A DNA stretch of 64,000 nucleotides, from the NCBI GenBank assembly GCA_949361645.1, contig OX442436.1, positions 4,914,087 through 4,978,086 on the forward strand, in the 5' to 3' direction. Numbering within the stretch: position 1 is the first letter of the stretch; every line of letters begins with the position of its first letter. The position numbers were made by a program, and so were the translations under genes. Origin of the DNA: Spongilla lacustris (lineage: Eukaryota; Porifera; Demospongiae; Spongillida; Spongillidae). The notes beneath the pieces were generated by a model, which was not told the DNA's origin, ran no database searches, and worked only from the letters and a program-made list of their open reading frames with translations. This document shows positions 30,550 through 41,205 of this stretch, piece by piece.

Positions 30550-33500
30550 GGGGGTAAGCTACCCCGGGCCCCGCGGCAAAAGGGGGGCCCCGCGATCCCT
30601 AAGAAAAAATTTGTTCGACAATTTTTCAATTCGGACTGCCAATGAAATCCTTTTCATGTTTCATGTTGACGCGCTTTTCACGCACAATTGCAAAAAAAAT
30701 TCGTAGTGAAAATTTTATACTTTTAAATGGCTTTTGGCGATAAATAGAATTCCGGCATAGTCCTGAGTCAGGGAAGCCAGTCAGGGCCACTTGTGAGATC
30801 CTGCATGGTCAGCATGAAAGTGTGAACGAGCAAGCAAAAGCCTGCCCCTATACACAGCAAAAGTTATAATCTGATACTGCTGAACATGTATGTAACATGT
30901 TTGCATTAAGTCTGTTACATATATGTTCAGCAGTAACATCCTGTACCAGACAAATAACTTTTGGCTGTGTATGCTATTAGCAAATGAAAAAATGCGTCGA
31001 TACGAAAGTGGTGCTGCAAAACGAAAGAAACTTACTGCTGCTAAAACTGAGATCGCGAAGTTAACAAAACTCGATTCTTTCTTTCAAGCATCCGAATCAG
31101 TTACATCTACCCAAAATCAAACTGACGATGCTACTCGGACTGTTCTGCCTGAGGCAGCGATGGTATCAGATCTGGATACTATAGTACATGTGCATGTACA
31201 TGTACAGGCGGTTCTTCTTCTCATGTTGACACTGTACATAGAGGCGATGAGGCCTTAAGTAACTGGCCTGCTCCTGCAGACACGAGTGAGCAGTCTGCGA
31301 GTAAGGCTGATCCTGCAATAGATGGCAACAGCTCTGAATCCTCTGATCGCAACAAAGAAAGTGTTGCTGGCTTTGACCTTGCCAAACTGTGCGATAATGT
31401 CAGGATCCCTCAGTCAAAGCGTGATGAAGCGATCATGTTGGGTATCCCTCAACATCCAAAACACTTTCCAGTCGACAAGACTGGCACCGAGTTTCCAGTT
31501 ACAGTGCTTAGGCACACTAGCAGAAATGGCGAATCATGCATTCGTGACTACTTGTCATGGAGCGAACAACTCCAGGCTTTGTTTTGTTTCCCATGTCGTC
31601 TCTTCAGTACCAACGACAGTTTGATAAAGTCTTCCCTGGCATCCCCAAGAGGTTGGTCAGCTAATTGCGGACCAAAGTGGAAGAAGCTGTATGACCGTTT
31701 GACAGAACACGAAAATAGTGCTAGCCATCAACAGTGCTATTTATCGTGGCGCGACGTACAACGAAGTCTGACAAATGAGTCTGCAGTTGATGTGATGCTG
31801 GATAGTCAGATTCTCCAGAACAGAGACCACTGGCGAACGATTTTGAAAAGGCTGATACACGTAGTTTTCTTTCTGTCCGAAAGAGGTCTCCCTTTCAGAG
31901 GAGACTCATGTAGGATTGGCGACAAGCACAACGGCCTTTTTCTAGGAGTCCTTGAGGTAATAGCAAGTTATGATAGCACTCTGAAAGGTCATCTAGATAA
32001 AGTGCGATTGAGCCAGGAAGACAACACAAGGCAGCAAGTTCATTACTTGTCACCACAGTCACAAAACGAATTCATAAAAGAGTGCAGTGAGAAAGTCAGT
32101 TCTGGCTAAAATCAAACTTGAAATTAGTTATGCAAAGTACTACGCCATGATATTGGATTCTACGCCAGATGCATCACATAAGGAACAGACCACGTTCATT
32201 CTGCGCTACGTCTCAGCCGTTCCTAGAATAGTTGACACCGTTCGTGTCTTCGAAATTCAAGAACGTTTTATGACATTCATGGATTTTTCTCAGAAGAAAG
32301 GCGAAGATATAGCTCGGAATGCATTGAAGCAGTTGAATGATTGGAACATTCCCTTTAGCGACTGCAGAGGTCAGGGTTACGACAACGGCAGCAATATGTC
32401 GGGAATTCACAACGGCGTACAGACAGTGATGCGACGTGATAACGAGGCAGCACTGTACTCGCCCTGCGCCTGTCACAGTTTGAATATTTGTGGCAGTAAT
32501 GCTGCGCAATGCTGCCCGGAGGTAATAACATTCTTCGGGATGGTTCAGAAGCTTTATGTTTTCTTCAGTGCCAGTCCACAACGTTGGGAAATCTTGCAGG
32601 AACAACTTGGAAGCTCTTTACACGGTATGTCAGGAACAAGATGGTCGGAACGCGTTACTGCAGTCAGACCAGTCGCAGCTCACAGTGATTTAATTTTGAA
32701 ATCCATTGAAGCAGTTGGTGAACCGCTGACTCTCACGCCTGAAGCTACCATAGAATTGACATCAATGCAAGGTTATTTCTCATCCTTTGTCAGTGTTTTG
32801 ATGAGCAGTATCTGGATTAAAGTGTTATCTGCAATTGATGAAAGAAACAAAATCCTGCAGACACGAGCAGGCACTGTGGATGTGGAAGTGCAGAATCTGC
32901 GAGATTTGCTATGTGACTTGCAGTCAATTCGTGATCAGTGGATTAAAATTTGGGGCGAATCCGTGCTTGTTGCCAAAGGACTCCAAATGCCAATAAAATT
33001 GCCAAAAGCCGAAAAGCGCCAAGTTAAACGAAAACGCTTTTTTGACGAGGGTCCAGAACAAGTTCAACAACGGCCGCAGCTACAACAAACTGGTGATCCT
33101 GCTGATGAACACGCAGAAGTCGGTGAATTTCGCATTAATGTCTTTTACCGTTTGATCGATGCGGTCATACTGGGACTGAGCACAAGATTTGAGGCTGCTA
33201 AACACATTGACAGCCTGTTTGGTTTCCTGTATAAATTCCAGTCGTTGTCGGATGAAGACTTGACTTCGGCTGTCACAACTCACAAGTTTCTGCGCAATGT
33301 ACAAGAATGACGTGTATCCAAAGAAATGGTGGAAGAGATGATGTTGTTAAAGAAGATCAGGCATGCCAATCTTGGAGACGTACAGATGTCCCCTTTGCAG
33401 TTGCTGAACAAGCTGCATGACGCGCGCCTGGAATCCTTGTTCCCTATAACGTTTGCATCAGCCTGCGGATATTTTGCACCTTGCCAGTCACCGTGGCATC

Positions 33501-34247
33501 TGCAGAAAGGAGTTTTAGTCAATTGAAGCGAATAAAATCATACAGCAGATCAACAATGGCTCAGGAACGACTACAAGGCTTAGCCCTGCTTTGCATTGAA
33601 TCCGAGTTAGCAAAGACAATAGATTACGATTCAATCATTGCCACATTTGCGTCCAGGAAGGATAGAAAAGCGGCACTGTGAGTCTGTGCCGAGTGTGCAT
33701 GGTGACATCGCCGATTCGTTCATTGTAGTTATGATTCATTGAACATTATGCCATTGAACAGTCCATAGCATTCAAGCTATTTATACTATTGATTGGACCT
33801 TAATTTATTCATGTACTGTAATCGTATCACTGCAATTTCATTTGTCGATTGATCAAAATTCATAGCCAGACGAAATTTAATCGCTAACATGCAGATAAGT
33901 AATTTTAGTCCATTAATATTATTTATTTATTTAAAACAGTGTTAACCGATTACATGTATGTCCTGTAGCCGCAAATTCGCGTCAAATAGTTGTCACCGAC
34001 GTATTTTGGGGGACATGACCACAAACCACAGAAAGATAATACCAATTTGAAATCTTTCTTGAACACGGCTTCAGCGGGTATCATTGGATTACCTCTTCCT
34101 GCCACAAAACATTTTTGTGACCACATTTAAGATCAAATAACCTCTACATAACAAACCATATTTAGGCCTTAATCGGTTAAGGAGGGGGCCTCTCGTGAGT
34201 ATCATTACCCGGGCCCCAACCTGGCTCTCAACGGGCCTGTCCAATAC
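30490..34247 (+). mobile_element. hAT-superfamily transposon with 8-bp target duplication
   Basis: The element (30498-34239, about 3.7 kb) starts CAGTGCCGTTGAGAG and ends CTCTCAACGGGCCTG, imperfect inverted termini with further matching GGGCCC-rich subterminal sequence, and is flanked by the exact duplication TCCAATAC (30490-30497 and 34240-34247). It encloses a decayed transposase gene. The 5' subterminal region carries an expanded poly-G tract at 30514-30546. Confidence 0.9.
30980..33681 (+). pseudogene. hAT transposase (ZMYM1-like, TTF-type finger), decayed
   Basis: Catalyses cut-and-paste transposition when intact. The order of segments is typical: a basic N-terminus (RRYESGAAKRKKLTAAK, LTKLDSFF), a TTF-type zinc-finger region (QALFCFPCRLFS), the core with AKYYAMILDSTPDASHKEQT, then DCRGQGYDNGSNMSG, ACHSLNICGSNA, SGTRWSERV, and the C-terminal dimerisation block PVTVASAERSFSQLKRIKS. 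The frame is broken at least four times: shifts near 31190, 32095 and 33480 and an in-frame TGA at 33308. Intact full-length relatives are usually about 750-850 residues, and the sum of segments fits that. The copy is therefore non-autonomous, though its ends look recent. Confidence 0.88.
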
Positions 34248-34439
34248 TAAGGCATCATCACACCAGAGCATCAACTGCAGCATGCTTCTAAACCCACCAA
34301 ACTTGGTGACACAAAGATCTCCAATTGGAGCCCCAAGATTTGATAGGAGCTACAATACGGATTGCCCAAGCCAAACAATTTCTGCATTAATTGCTAAAAA
34401 GACCGAGTGGAAGACTGTATATAATAATTATAAATAATA
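34248..34439. other. Short spacer between hAT element and retrotransposon copy
   Basis: The minus strand reads LGAPIGDLCVTKFGG, recalling the LGAPIGDAIFCAK segment of the local retrotransposon, but only about ten residues match. The right end (34415-34440) is an AAT-rich tract at the junction with the next copy. Confidence 0.3.
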
Positions 34440-35442
34440 ATAGCTGAGTCCTAATAGAGGAGGCCTGGGTCTTCGCAGTCTTTACCACCATTCAAGTGCT
34501 TGCTTCATCGCGTCCATTAGCCAGTCAGGAATCGCCCTGGGAGCGAACCACCATTTGGAGCAGTCCATCGATGACCTCAACCATATCATTGGGGACTCCG
34601 ATGCTGTAAGTGTCCAGGACATCCTTGATGCCCCACCACGCCAGAGGATCTTGTCATCCAAGATTGAGGACCAGCAGCTGAGGATGTTGTTTGACCTGGC
34701 GTCATCACCGGCACAGCATGCCCGTCTCCTCTCTGTGTCATCCCCCCATGCTTCAGCTTGGCTCTCAGTCATGCCCACACCCCAGCTCAACTTGCACCTG
34801 GAGCCGCCTGAATTCCAGGTGGCTCTTAAATGGTGGCTAGGATTGGACACCTCCCAAAACGCCCGTTGTTCCCTCTGTCCTTCACATGCCTTAGATCCCC
34901 TGGGTCATCACGCTCTCACGTGTAAAAGTGGTGGGGATCTAATTGTAAGGCACAATGCTCTGCGCGACACATTTTGGGAATCTTGCAAGCTGGCATGTAT
35001 CGGGGGTCAACTTGAAGCAGGCAGTAGCCTAGACGAAGAGGGTAGGCAAACTCGCCCAGCAGACATCCTGGTCCAGAACTGGGAGTTCGGCAAACCGGCA
35101 GCATTGGATTTCACTGTCACATCACCGCTAAATCCCACTACTTTAAATGAAGCGAGTGTGACGGCTGGATCCGCTGCGTCGGCTGCTGAAGCCCGCAAAC
35201 ATGCCACCAACGATGCAAAATGCAACCGTTTGGGCTGGGTCTGCATCCCTTTAGCCGTGGAGACGTACGGGTGTTGGGGAGACGAAGCCATTAAGTGTCT
35301 TGACAGACTTGCTGCACGTATCGCTACTCGCACGGCTCGTTCCAAGTCTTCGGCTGCATCGGCTCTGTACGGAAGGCTCAGCATCGTCCTTGTGAGAGCC
35401 AATGCAAGGGCCATATTAGCTAGGTCATCCACAGTTTTTTGA
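34440..35442 (+). pseudogene. 5'-truncated non-LTR retrotransposon copy A
   Basis: An open frame of about 330 codons begins abruptly with SPNRGGLGLRSLYHHSSACF and runs to TGA. It is collinear with the C-terminal third of the complete element's ORF2: the linker after reverse transcriptase, the CCHC motif CSLCPSHALDPLGHHALTC, the endonuclease-like RPADILVQNWEFGKPAALDF, and ETYGCWGDEA. The frame is intact here, but the reverse transcriptase is missing, so it is a dead 5'-truncated insertion. The 5' junction is an ATAATAATTATAAATAATAA-type tract and the 3' side runs into (ATT)n. Confidence 0.85.
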
Positions 35443-35608
35443 CTCCTATTGTCTTAATTAAGGTTTGCGATATAGTTCATGATTATTATTATTAATATTA
35501 TGTATAAGAATAATAATTATAATAATTAATGAAGCATACATATAGGTATATATATAATACAATACAGATAAACAAGCGCATAACCTACCACCTAGACTAA
35601 ATAATATA
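35443..35608. repeat. Tail-to-tail 3' ends with (ATT)n
   Basis: The 3' UTR of the plus-strand copy A and that of the minus-strand complete element meet here around GATTATTATTATTAATATTA and AATAATAATTATAATAATT. The two copies are therefore in convergent orientation, separated by TAA-type sequence. Confidence 0.7.
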
Positions 35609-38359
35609 TCAGTAGCCTGTGTCTGAGATGGCCCTTGAAAGAAGAGCCCTCACATTTGCCCTAACAAGGGTCATGCTCAACCTCTGATATAGGGCTGTGA
35701 TAGCTGCAGACTTTGGGCAGTTCTGACTTGTGGCCAAGCGAGAGGCTAGCTGCGATAGTGCCCACTTTGCTTCAGTGCCCCAACACCCATAGGTCTCCAC
35801 AGCTATTGGGATGCATACCCAACCCAGTTCTGCACATTTGGAGTCATTGGCCTTATGCTTCCTCTCCTCTGCTGCAATAGCTGCAGACCCTGCTGTCACA
35901 CTCGCTTCAGGTAAATTACTTGAGGTTAGCGGTGATGTGACAGTAAAGTCAAATGCAGCAGGCTTTCCCATCATCCAGTTTGCTGCCAGGACATCAGCTG
36001 GTCGCGTGTGGCGCTCCTCAGATGTAAAGCCATACCCAACCTCCACCTGAGCACTTATGCAGGCTCTCCTACATGACTCTGCAAATACATCCCGGAGCCT
36101 GTTGTGACGAATGACTACATCGCCCCCATGCTTGCATGTCAAAGCATGATGGCCTAAAGGGTCCAAAGAATGGGCTGGACAGTGAGGACATGTGGCACCC
36201 TGAGAGCCTGAGATACTAACACCAAGCCACCATTGTATGGCTGCTTGGAACTCAGAAGGCTCCAACTGCAGATTGAGACCAGGAGAAGGAGCTGTGGAAA
36301 GCCATGCAGCAGCATGGGGAGATGAAACTGATAAAAGGCGAGCTCTGTCAGGCAATGATGATTTTGAAAAAAGCTGTGCAAACAGGCTGTCTTCCAATTT
36401 GTTCGAAAGCACCTTTTGGCGGCATGGTGTCTCCCTGATAGCTTCCAATGTAACCGTCTCCTCATTAGAAACATGTTTATTAAACTTATCGATGGCATTC
36501 AACAGGTGCTGATTGGTCTCAGAGCACATGCCAGCCATGCTTAGAGATGCTATATAACAGGCAGATGAATGTTCTGAAAGCCGACGAAGCCCTAAACCAC
36601 CTCTGCTAAGGCTGAGTTGTGCCTGTTTCCAAGCACTGTTTGTGGTGTCTACAGCTGTGGCTAGAGCAAAGCAGTGACGAACATCATTATCGAAGTACTC
36701 CAGTCCTTCGGCAATGAGAGAAGGGGGTGTTGATCTTGCCAGGTGCACAAGCTTACAAAATCCGCCACACTGTCGTAACAGAAGCAGAGCAACTTGGGGG
36801 TCCACAGAACCAACCTCTTCCAGTTGGGAGAGTAACTTGGAGGCCGTAGCACACTTCTGGGATACAACTTTGGCACAAAAAATTGCATCCCCAATAGGAG
36901 CTCCCAGGATCTCCAAATGAGGTACACTAGATCTCTTCATTTCTGGTGGGAACATGCTGAGATCACTAAGACTGAAGAGTTTACATTTTGCTGCATTAAT
37001 AAACAGACCCAATGGAGGGCCAAGCTCTTGGATGATGGTAAGTGCACGTGAAACTGCATGCTTAGGACCAGCAACCACACCATCATCTTGGTACCATGCA
37101 TGAAACAGCAAACTGGAGCAATTTTCATCTGATACAATAGCAGACACAATCTTATGTAGTACTAGGCAAAAGAACATTGGACTTAAAGGGTCTCCTTGCT
37201 GGACACCCACCTCTGAGCTTATAGTACCCAATGCATGCTGCAATACTGGGTGTTGGCCATAGCACCATGATGCCCATGGGAGCAACTCTGGGAATTGAAT
37301 GCTGCACTCATCCAAGAGGGCCTGACGAGACACAAGATTGTATGCATTACGCATGTCTATTTTCAGCACTGTGAAGTTCTCATCTGTCCAGTGATCATCC
37401 ATGCAAGACCTGAGACCATGGATAACCCTTTCTGCTCCTGCTGCACAAGCCACTCCAAACTGGTAGGGGGCAAAGAAGTCACTGGCTTTGGACTTTTCAA
37501 CTGCACAAACACATTTTCCCACCAGGCGACGTAAAGCTTCACCTACTGCAATGGGGCGAATATCAAGTGGCAAATCCTCTTCACTTTTCACCAGCGCAGT
37601 GAGACTACCTCCAGCTAAATGTTTAGAGACAACCACTGGGACTTCACCAGAAGCTAGTAGGTTGATGATATCCCTAAGAGAAGAGCATATGGGAACCTGC
37701 AAATGTATCTCCGCTGCATCTATGAGATGTTGAATTCGAAGGCCTGAAGGTCCACATGCATTAGTCTTTGGGAAAGACCGCAGAATGGCCCCTACATTGA
37801 AATCCTTTGGAAGAATAGCTGTCCATGAACTACCAGCAGTGGGTGGAGTTGGAGGAGGGCCCTTGGGATGTTTAGACTGCAGGAGTTCCCAGGTGTCATT
37901 ATTGTGAGGTGCTAGACCCGATGAAGTTAGGACTTGACAGGCCTTCCCATACAGTCCTTCTCTGGCTAGAGCAACTGAGGTGTGGATCCTTCTGTCAGTA
38001 TCATTGTGCCTTGAATGAGAAGGTCTTGAAGTAGTCTGACCAATAGCACGCTGCCAAAGTGTTCCGTATTGACCTTTCAACCACAAACCACAGAGGTACT
38101 CAATGGAAATAGGCTTATGGTGACGTCCTCTACGTTTTGGGGTAAGAAGCAAACATTTAGGCAACATGAATAGCTTTAACCATGAGTCCTCAGTGTTCTC
38201 TAACAAAGCTGATCTTAGAGCAGCAGATAGGGCACATGCAAATGCAGGTCTAGCTTTGGTAGGCACACGTCTTAGAGTGTAACCAGGCAGTTGGCATATG
38301 TCTTCAAATGTAGGCAACACAGACGTCTCATCAATGCTGGCAGACATTGGCAAATTCAT
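35609..38359 (-). CDS. Retrotransposon ORF2: reverse transcriptase and restriction-like endonuclease
   Basis: About 916 residues from the first ATG (the frame stays open a little upstream with GTG codons). It primes and copies the element RNA at a nicked chromosomal target. Reverse transcriptase motifs: KTNACGPSGLRIQHLIDA and DIRPIAVGEALRRLVGK (fingers), LKIDMRNAYNLVSR (motif A Asp), GVQQGDPLSPMFF (motif B), WYQDDGVV (motif C with the catalytic Asp pair, Gln replacing the usual Ala), and LGAPIGD. Downstream are RGGLGLRRLSEHSSACYIAS, the knuckle CPHCPAHSLDPLGHHALTC, the endonuclease signature RPADVLAANWMMGKPAAFDF (PAD...D), and a conserved end block ETYGCWGTEA. The frame is uninterrupted with all catalytic residues, so the protein may be functional. 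The first ATG lies two bases after the ORF1 stop. Confidence 0.88.
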   Translation of the reverse strand: MNLPMSASIDETSVLPTFEDICQLPGYTLRRVPTKARPAFACALSAALRSALLENTEDSWLKLFMLPKCLLLTPKRRGRHHKPISIEYLCGLWLKGQYGTLWQRAIGQTTSRPSHSRHNDTDRRIHTSVALAREGLYGKACQVLTSSGLAPHNNDTWELLQSKHPKGPPPTPPTAGSSWTAILPKDFNVGAILRSFPKTNACGPSGLRIQHLIDAAEIHLQVPICSSLRDIINLLASGEVPVVVSKHLAGGSLTALVKSEEDLPLDIRPIAVGEALRRLVGKCVCAVEKSKASDFFAPYQFGVACAAGAERVIHGLRSCMDDHWTDENFTVLKIDMRNAYNLVSRQALLDECSIQFPELLPWASWCYGQHPVLQHALGTISSEVGVQQGDPLSPMFFCLVLHKIVSAIVSDENCSSLLFHAWYQDDGVVAGPKHAVSRALTIIQELGPPLGLFINAAKCKLFSLSDLSMFPPEMKRSSVPHLEILGAPIGDAIFCAKVVSQKCATASKLLSQLEEVGSVDPQVALLLLRQCGGFCKLVHLARSTPPSLIAEGLEYFDNDVRHCFALATAVDTTNSAWKQAQLSLSRGGLGLRRLSEHSSACYIASLSMAGMCSETNQHLLNAIDKFNKHVSNEETVTLEAIRETPCRQKVLSNKLEDSLFAQLFSKSSLPDRARLLSVSSPHAAAWLSTAPSPGLNLQLEPSEFQAAIQWWLGVSISGSQGATCPHCPAHSLDPLGHHALTCKHGGDVVIRHNRLRDVFAESCRRACISAQVEVGYGFTSEERHTRPADVLAANWMMGKPAAFDFTVTSPLTSSNLPEASVTAGSAAIAAEERKHKANDSKCAELGWVCIPIAVETYGCWGTEAKWALSQLASRLATSQNCPKSAAITALYQRLSMTLVRANVRALLSRAISDTGY

Positions 38360-38361
38360 AC

Positions 38362-39438
38362 CTAACGTTTCCACCACTGCATGTGCAGTGCGTGCGCATT
38401 TAGTCCGATGGGATATAGGCTGTGGGAATTAGCTACCAGCACCTGGCAGTCAGGGCAAATAAACAGACCGTGTTCCTTCAGCCAGGTGTCAGGCACATTA
38501 CCTGGAAGCAACCTCTGGGCATGTAATGTCATGTGGTGTCGCCACATTGTGGGAGCAACTAGTTCAGGGCAACCCTCTACAGCGCATTGTTTCCTGTTCG
38601 AGGTGTAAGAAAGGGAAGGAGAGGGACAGAATGATGAGGAAAGCGTGGAGGTGGCTGTGTAAGAATCATGTGCCTGTGCAGAAGAAGGCAGGATATATCC
38701 TGGGGAGGGAAGCTCAGGTGGAGGTTGAATGGGGCCTTCCGATGTCGATTGGGAGCACGAATGGTTAGAAGATGGAGAGGACCCCTGTTCCGGTGATATA
38801 CTAATAGGTGCAGGGGCTATTGTTAGCAGATGGGTTTGAGCATGCAAATGCTGGATAAATACAGATGGCGGAAGGTCCGTGGATACTATTGGAGGATCAG
38901 ACAGCGCTGGCACTGCCGAAGAGGAAGGTGTGAATGAAGTGCTAGGAGAGGGCTGGGGTGATGATGGTGTCCCATGCGAAACCGACGATCGGGATGGCTC
39001 AGGAGACGACGTATTAAAACATAAAGGTGGCTCGGAGGGCTGTAGCGAACTACCAACTAACGAACCGCTATTATTGTTATTTGAAAACAAGGACTCACAG
39101 CTGCTGCCATTGGACTTGGAAGAATGGCGGCTGTCATTCAAGCAGGACGTGCAACGGGTCCGCTTAATGGTAACAAGGACTAATTTGCAACCCACGCAAG
39201 CGGTGAAACCTGCTTCGTGAAGTAAGTCCGCCGAGATTCCAGGGTCGTTTTTCGAAAAGTGTCCCTGCAGGTGTTTTTTAAAAGCATCCTTCGTCCCTAA
39301 AGAAGAGGAACAACCAGGTAAGAGACATTCAAACCTACCTGCAGAAGCGCTCTGACGATTGTGTTCCAGAGGCTGTGAATCCGATTGTGGGATAGAACTA
39401 TGCGGGAGGCCTCTTGAAACGCGCTTACCACGCGCCAT
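38362..39438 (-). CDS. Retrotransposon ORF1: C2H2 zinc-finger protein
   Basis: 358 residues. An N-terminal basic stretch (MARGKRVSRGLP) precedes a C2H2-type finger (CLLPGC...HLQGH), a CxxC pair (CVGCK, CTSC), a long Ser/Pro-rich disordered middle (SSPQPSPSTSFTPSSSAVP), and at the C-terminus a second finger (CAVEGC...HHMTLHAQ) plus CPDCQVLV...H...H. Such fingers in R2-like elements bind target DNA and element RNA. It ends TAG, followed by GT and the ORF2 ATG in another frame. In R2 the fingers are fused to the reverse transcriptase, so this split could be a real bicistronic arrangement or a frameshift in this copy. Confidence 0.8.
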   Translation of the reverse strand: MARGKRVSRGLPHSSIPQSDSQPLEHNRQSASAGRFECLLPGCSSSLGTKDAFKKHLQGHFSKNDPGISADLLHEAGFTACVGCKLVLVTIKRTRCTSCLNDSRHSSKSNGSSCESLFSNNNNSGSLVGSSLQPSEPPLCFNTSSPEPSRSSVSHGTPSSPQPSPSTSFTPSSSAVPALSDPPIVSTDLPPSVFIQHLHAQTHLLTIAPAPISISPEQGSSPSSNHSCSQSTSEGPIQPPPELPSPGYILPSSAQAHDSYTATSTLSSSFCPSPSLSYTSNRKQCAVEGCPELVAPTMWRHHMTLHAQRLLPGNVPDTWLKEHGLFICPDCQVLVANSHSLYPIGLNAHALHMQWWKR

Positions 39439-39440
39439 GC

Positions 39441-40562
39441 AATATTATATAAATATTAAAAAAATAAAAATAATTATTATTGTATATACTTTTGTCACAC
39501 CAGGCCCCGGCCGGCCCCCCATTGCGGGTTTACGCAAGCGCTAGCGCTACACACGATGAGGTAAAGCTCAGATTTACTCATATTTACTTATGTTTACAAC
39601 GAAGCAAACCTGATGTTTACGCTTTACACTTCCTCCTAAAAGTCAGATCTATATTCAGCGCTATTGAGTGTGACAGCTTTTATTTTAAAATCTGCAGCTA
39701 GCTGCTCTTCATTTTAATTCATAACTTCAAATTGGTTAGCGTGCGCCTTTGCTAGCATGCTCCATTGTTAGGCGGTTTAATGTGGTCCGCGAAGCGGACT
39801 CGGGATTCGGCCGTTCGATTTATGTTACGGGTGCCCTGGTGCAGCACCGCGGGTGCAATTTGACACCGGATTCAGAGTCGGCATCATCGGCGCTGCGCTC
39901 CTCATGCCCTAACCCCTAACCCTAAGCCCTAAAGCCCTAACTTTATCCGGCTCCTGTTGTTCATAAGCCTTCGGCTATAGATTATAGGATTGGATACCAA
40001 GGTGAGCCTGCAAGGGCAGGATGTGTTTATCAGCCTACCTAAAAGGGAAGTCGTAGGTATTTTTCGACCAGCTTGATAAGACGATGACGTCATTTTAGTA
40101 TTTTACGCCATACTTCACCCCACTATATATTTTATAGCATTAATTTTTATCATCAAGTTATGTACTGTATAATAATTATTATAGCAACAATATAATACCA
40201 AAAATAATAGAGAGGGGTCTGGGTGCGAAACTAATACCTTACGTATATGCTCCCATTTGGAGTTTTGGACTGGGTTGCACACAAAAATTTCCCAACCATG
40301 CTTTGATCACCCACTACACAAGAACAAATATCTGGAAGAATTGTGCAGGAGAATCAAGTCATCCCTGTTTGGAGAAGCGTCCATTCTTACTGCTAATTAT
40401 TATATCTCTCCTAAATGCACTTTGGATCATGTTGATCACCGTGAAATTAAATTTATTTGCATTACATAGATATACAGGATAAATGGACATGCACAAATAC
40501 ACTGATATATAAACATATACAACCAGACTAAACACAATGTACACAAAATGCTAACTATATAT
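39441..40562. other. Intergenic with telomere-like and palindromic words
   Basis: Contains GTCCGCGAAGCGGAC at about 39786, CpG-rich sequence to 39960, and AT-rich sequence after 40100. A 70-codon frame at 40257-40469 has no recognisable domain. No gene is supported. Confidence 0.4.
39905..39943. repeat. Interstitial telomere-like tract
   Basis: About six imperfect CCCTAA units (GCCCTAACCCCTAACCCTAA, then AGCCCTAAAGCCCTAAC). Animal telomeres are TTAGGG, so this is a short degenerate interstitial copy. Confidence 0.65.
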
Positions 40563-40979
40563 CTACCCTACATCACTTTGACTGATGCTACGGGACAGGA
40601 TGGCAATGGCATTAGCTCGTACCAGGTGAAGGTTCAGCCGCCCGTAGAGTTCGGTAAGAACCACAGACTCTGTCTTGGACGAGCAAGTGGCTAGTCGAGA
40701 GGCTAGCTGAGAGATGGACTCCAAAGCCTCTTTTCCCCAGGCTCCATACGACTCCACCACCAATGGTACACAGACCCAATCAAGTTCCTTACATTTGGTG
40801 TCATTGGAGGAGTGCTTTCTCAGCTCAGTGGTCAGTGCAGCTACTCCTGTTGTCACACTCGCTTCCAAAAGAGTTGTAGGATTAAGCGGAGATGTGACAG
40901 ACAGGTCAAAAGCTGCTGCCTTGCCCAAGACCCAGTTTGGAACTAAAAGGTCAGCTGGACGGGTGTGGCTGTGATTGGT
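40563..40979 (-). pseudogene. 5'-truncated retrotransposon copy C
   Basis: An open frame starts at HSHTRPADLLVPNWVLGKAA and runs to a stop, covering only the endonuclease signature and the C-terminal block (LDWVCVPLVVESYGAWGKEA, where GCW has become GAW). Immediately 5' is an (AAT)n tract on the same strand, translated as Asn codons. Truncated and non-autonomous. Confidence 0.85.
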
Positions 40980-40983
40980 GAGA

Positions 40984-41014
40984 TTATTACTATTATTATT
41001 ATTATTATTATTAT
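40984..41014. repeat. (ATT)n microsatellite between two retrotransposon copies
   Basis: About ten ATT units separate the 5' ends of the divergent copies C (minus) and E (plus). Confidence 0.9.
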
Positions 41015-41139
41015 CGCGGCTAGCAATCACCTGCTCCAAGCCAAAGTCTGTCGTCATTCATGACCTGTATGGCAGACTTAACACCTGCCTTGTAAAATCA
41101 GTGGCATCGGCCATCCTTAGTAGGATCGAGCCCCTTTGA
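41015..41139 (+). pseudogene. Short retrotransposon copy E (last 40 codons)
   Basis: The frame reads RLAITCSKPKSVVIHDLYGR, then LNTCLVKSVASAILSRIEPL and TGA, matching the extreme C-terminus of ORF2 (LYQRLSMTLVRANVRALLSR). It is oriented head-to-head with copy C across the (ATT)n tract. Confidence 0.75.
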
Positions 41140-41205
41140 ACTGTTTTTGTGTTACATGCTTGCTATATTATGTATCTGCTATATATATCATTATTGTATT
41201 ATTAT

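Larger units (their letters stand above)
35609..39440 (-). mobile_element. Near full-length RLE-type non-LTR retrotransposon (R2/R4/NeSL/Hero-like)
   Basis: Two long minus-strand ORFs, zinc-finger ORF1 then reverse transcriptase plus endonuclease ORF2, form an element of about 3.8 kb. There is no apurinic endonuclease domain; instead a CCHC knuckle and a PD-D motif lie C-terminal to the reverse transcriptase, which places it with the restriction-like-endonuclease lineages. ORF1 begins only a few bases inside the AT-rich flank (39441-39482), so the 5' UTR is minimal or the 5' end is truncated. The 3' UTR is about 90 bp before TAA-type repeats. Confidence 0.85.

Noticed and set aside
34248..34345. 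LGAPIGD-like peptide on the minus strand beside the hAT insertion
   Set aside because: Only about ten residues resemble the retrotransposon reverse transcriptase and the adjoining sequence is not collinear. Kept as a hint of a relic, not annotated as a gene.
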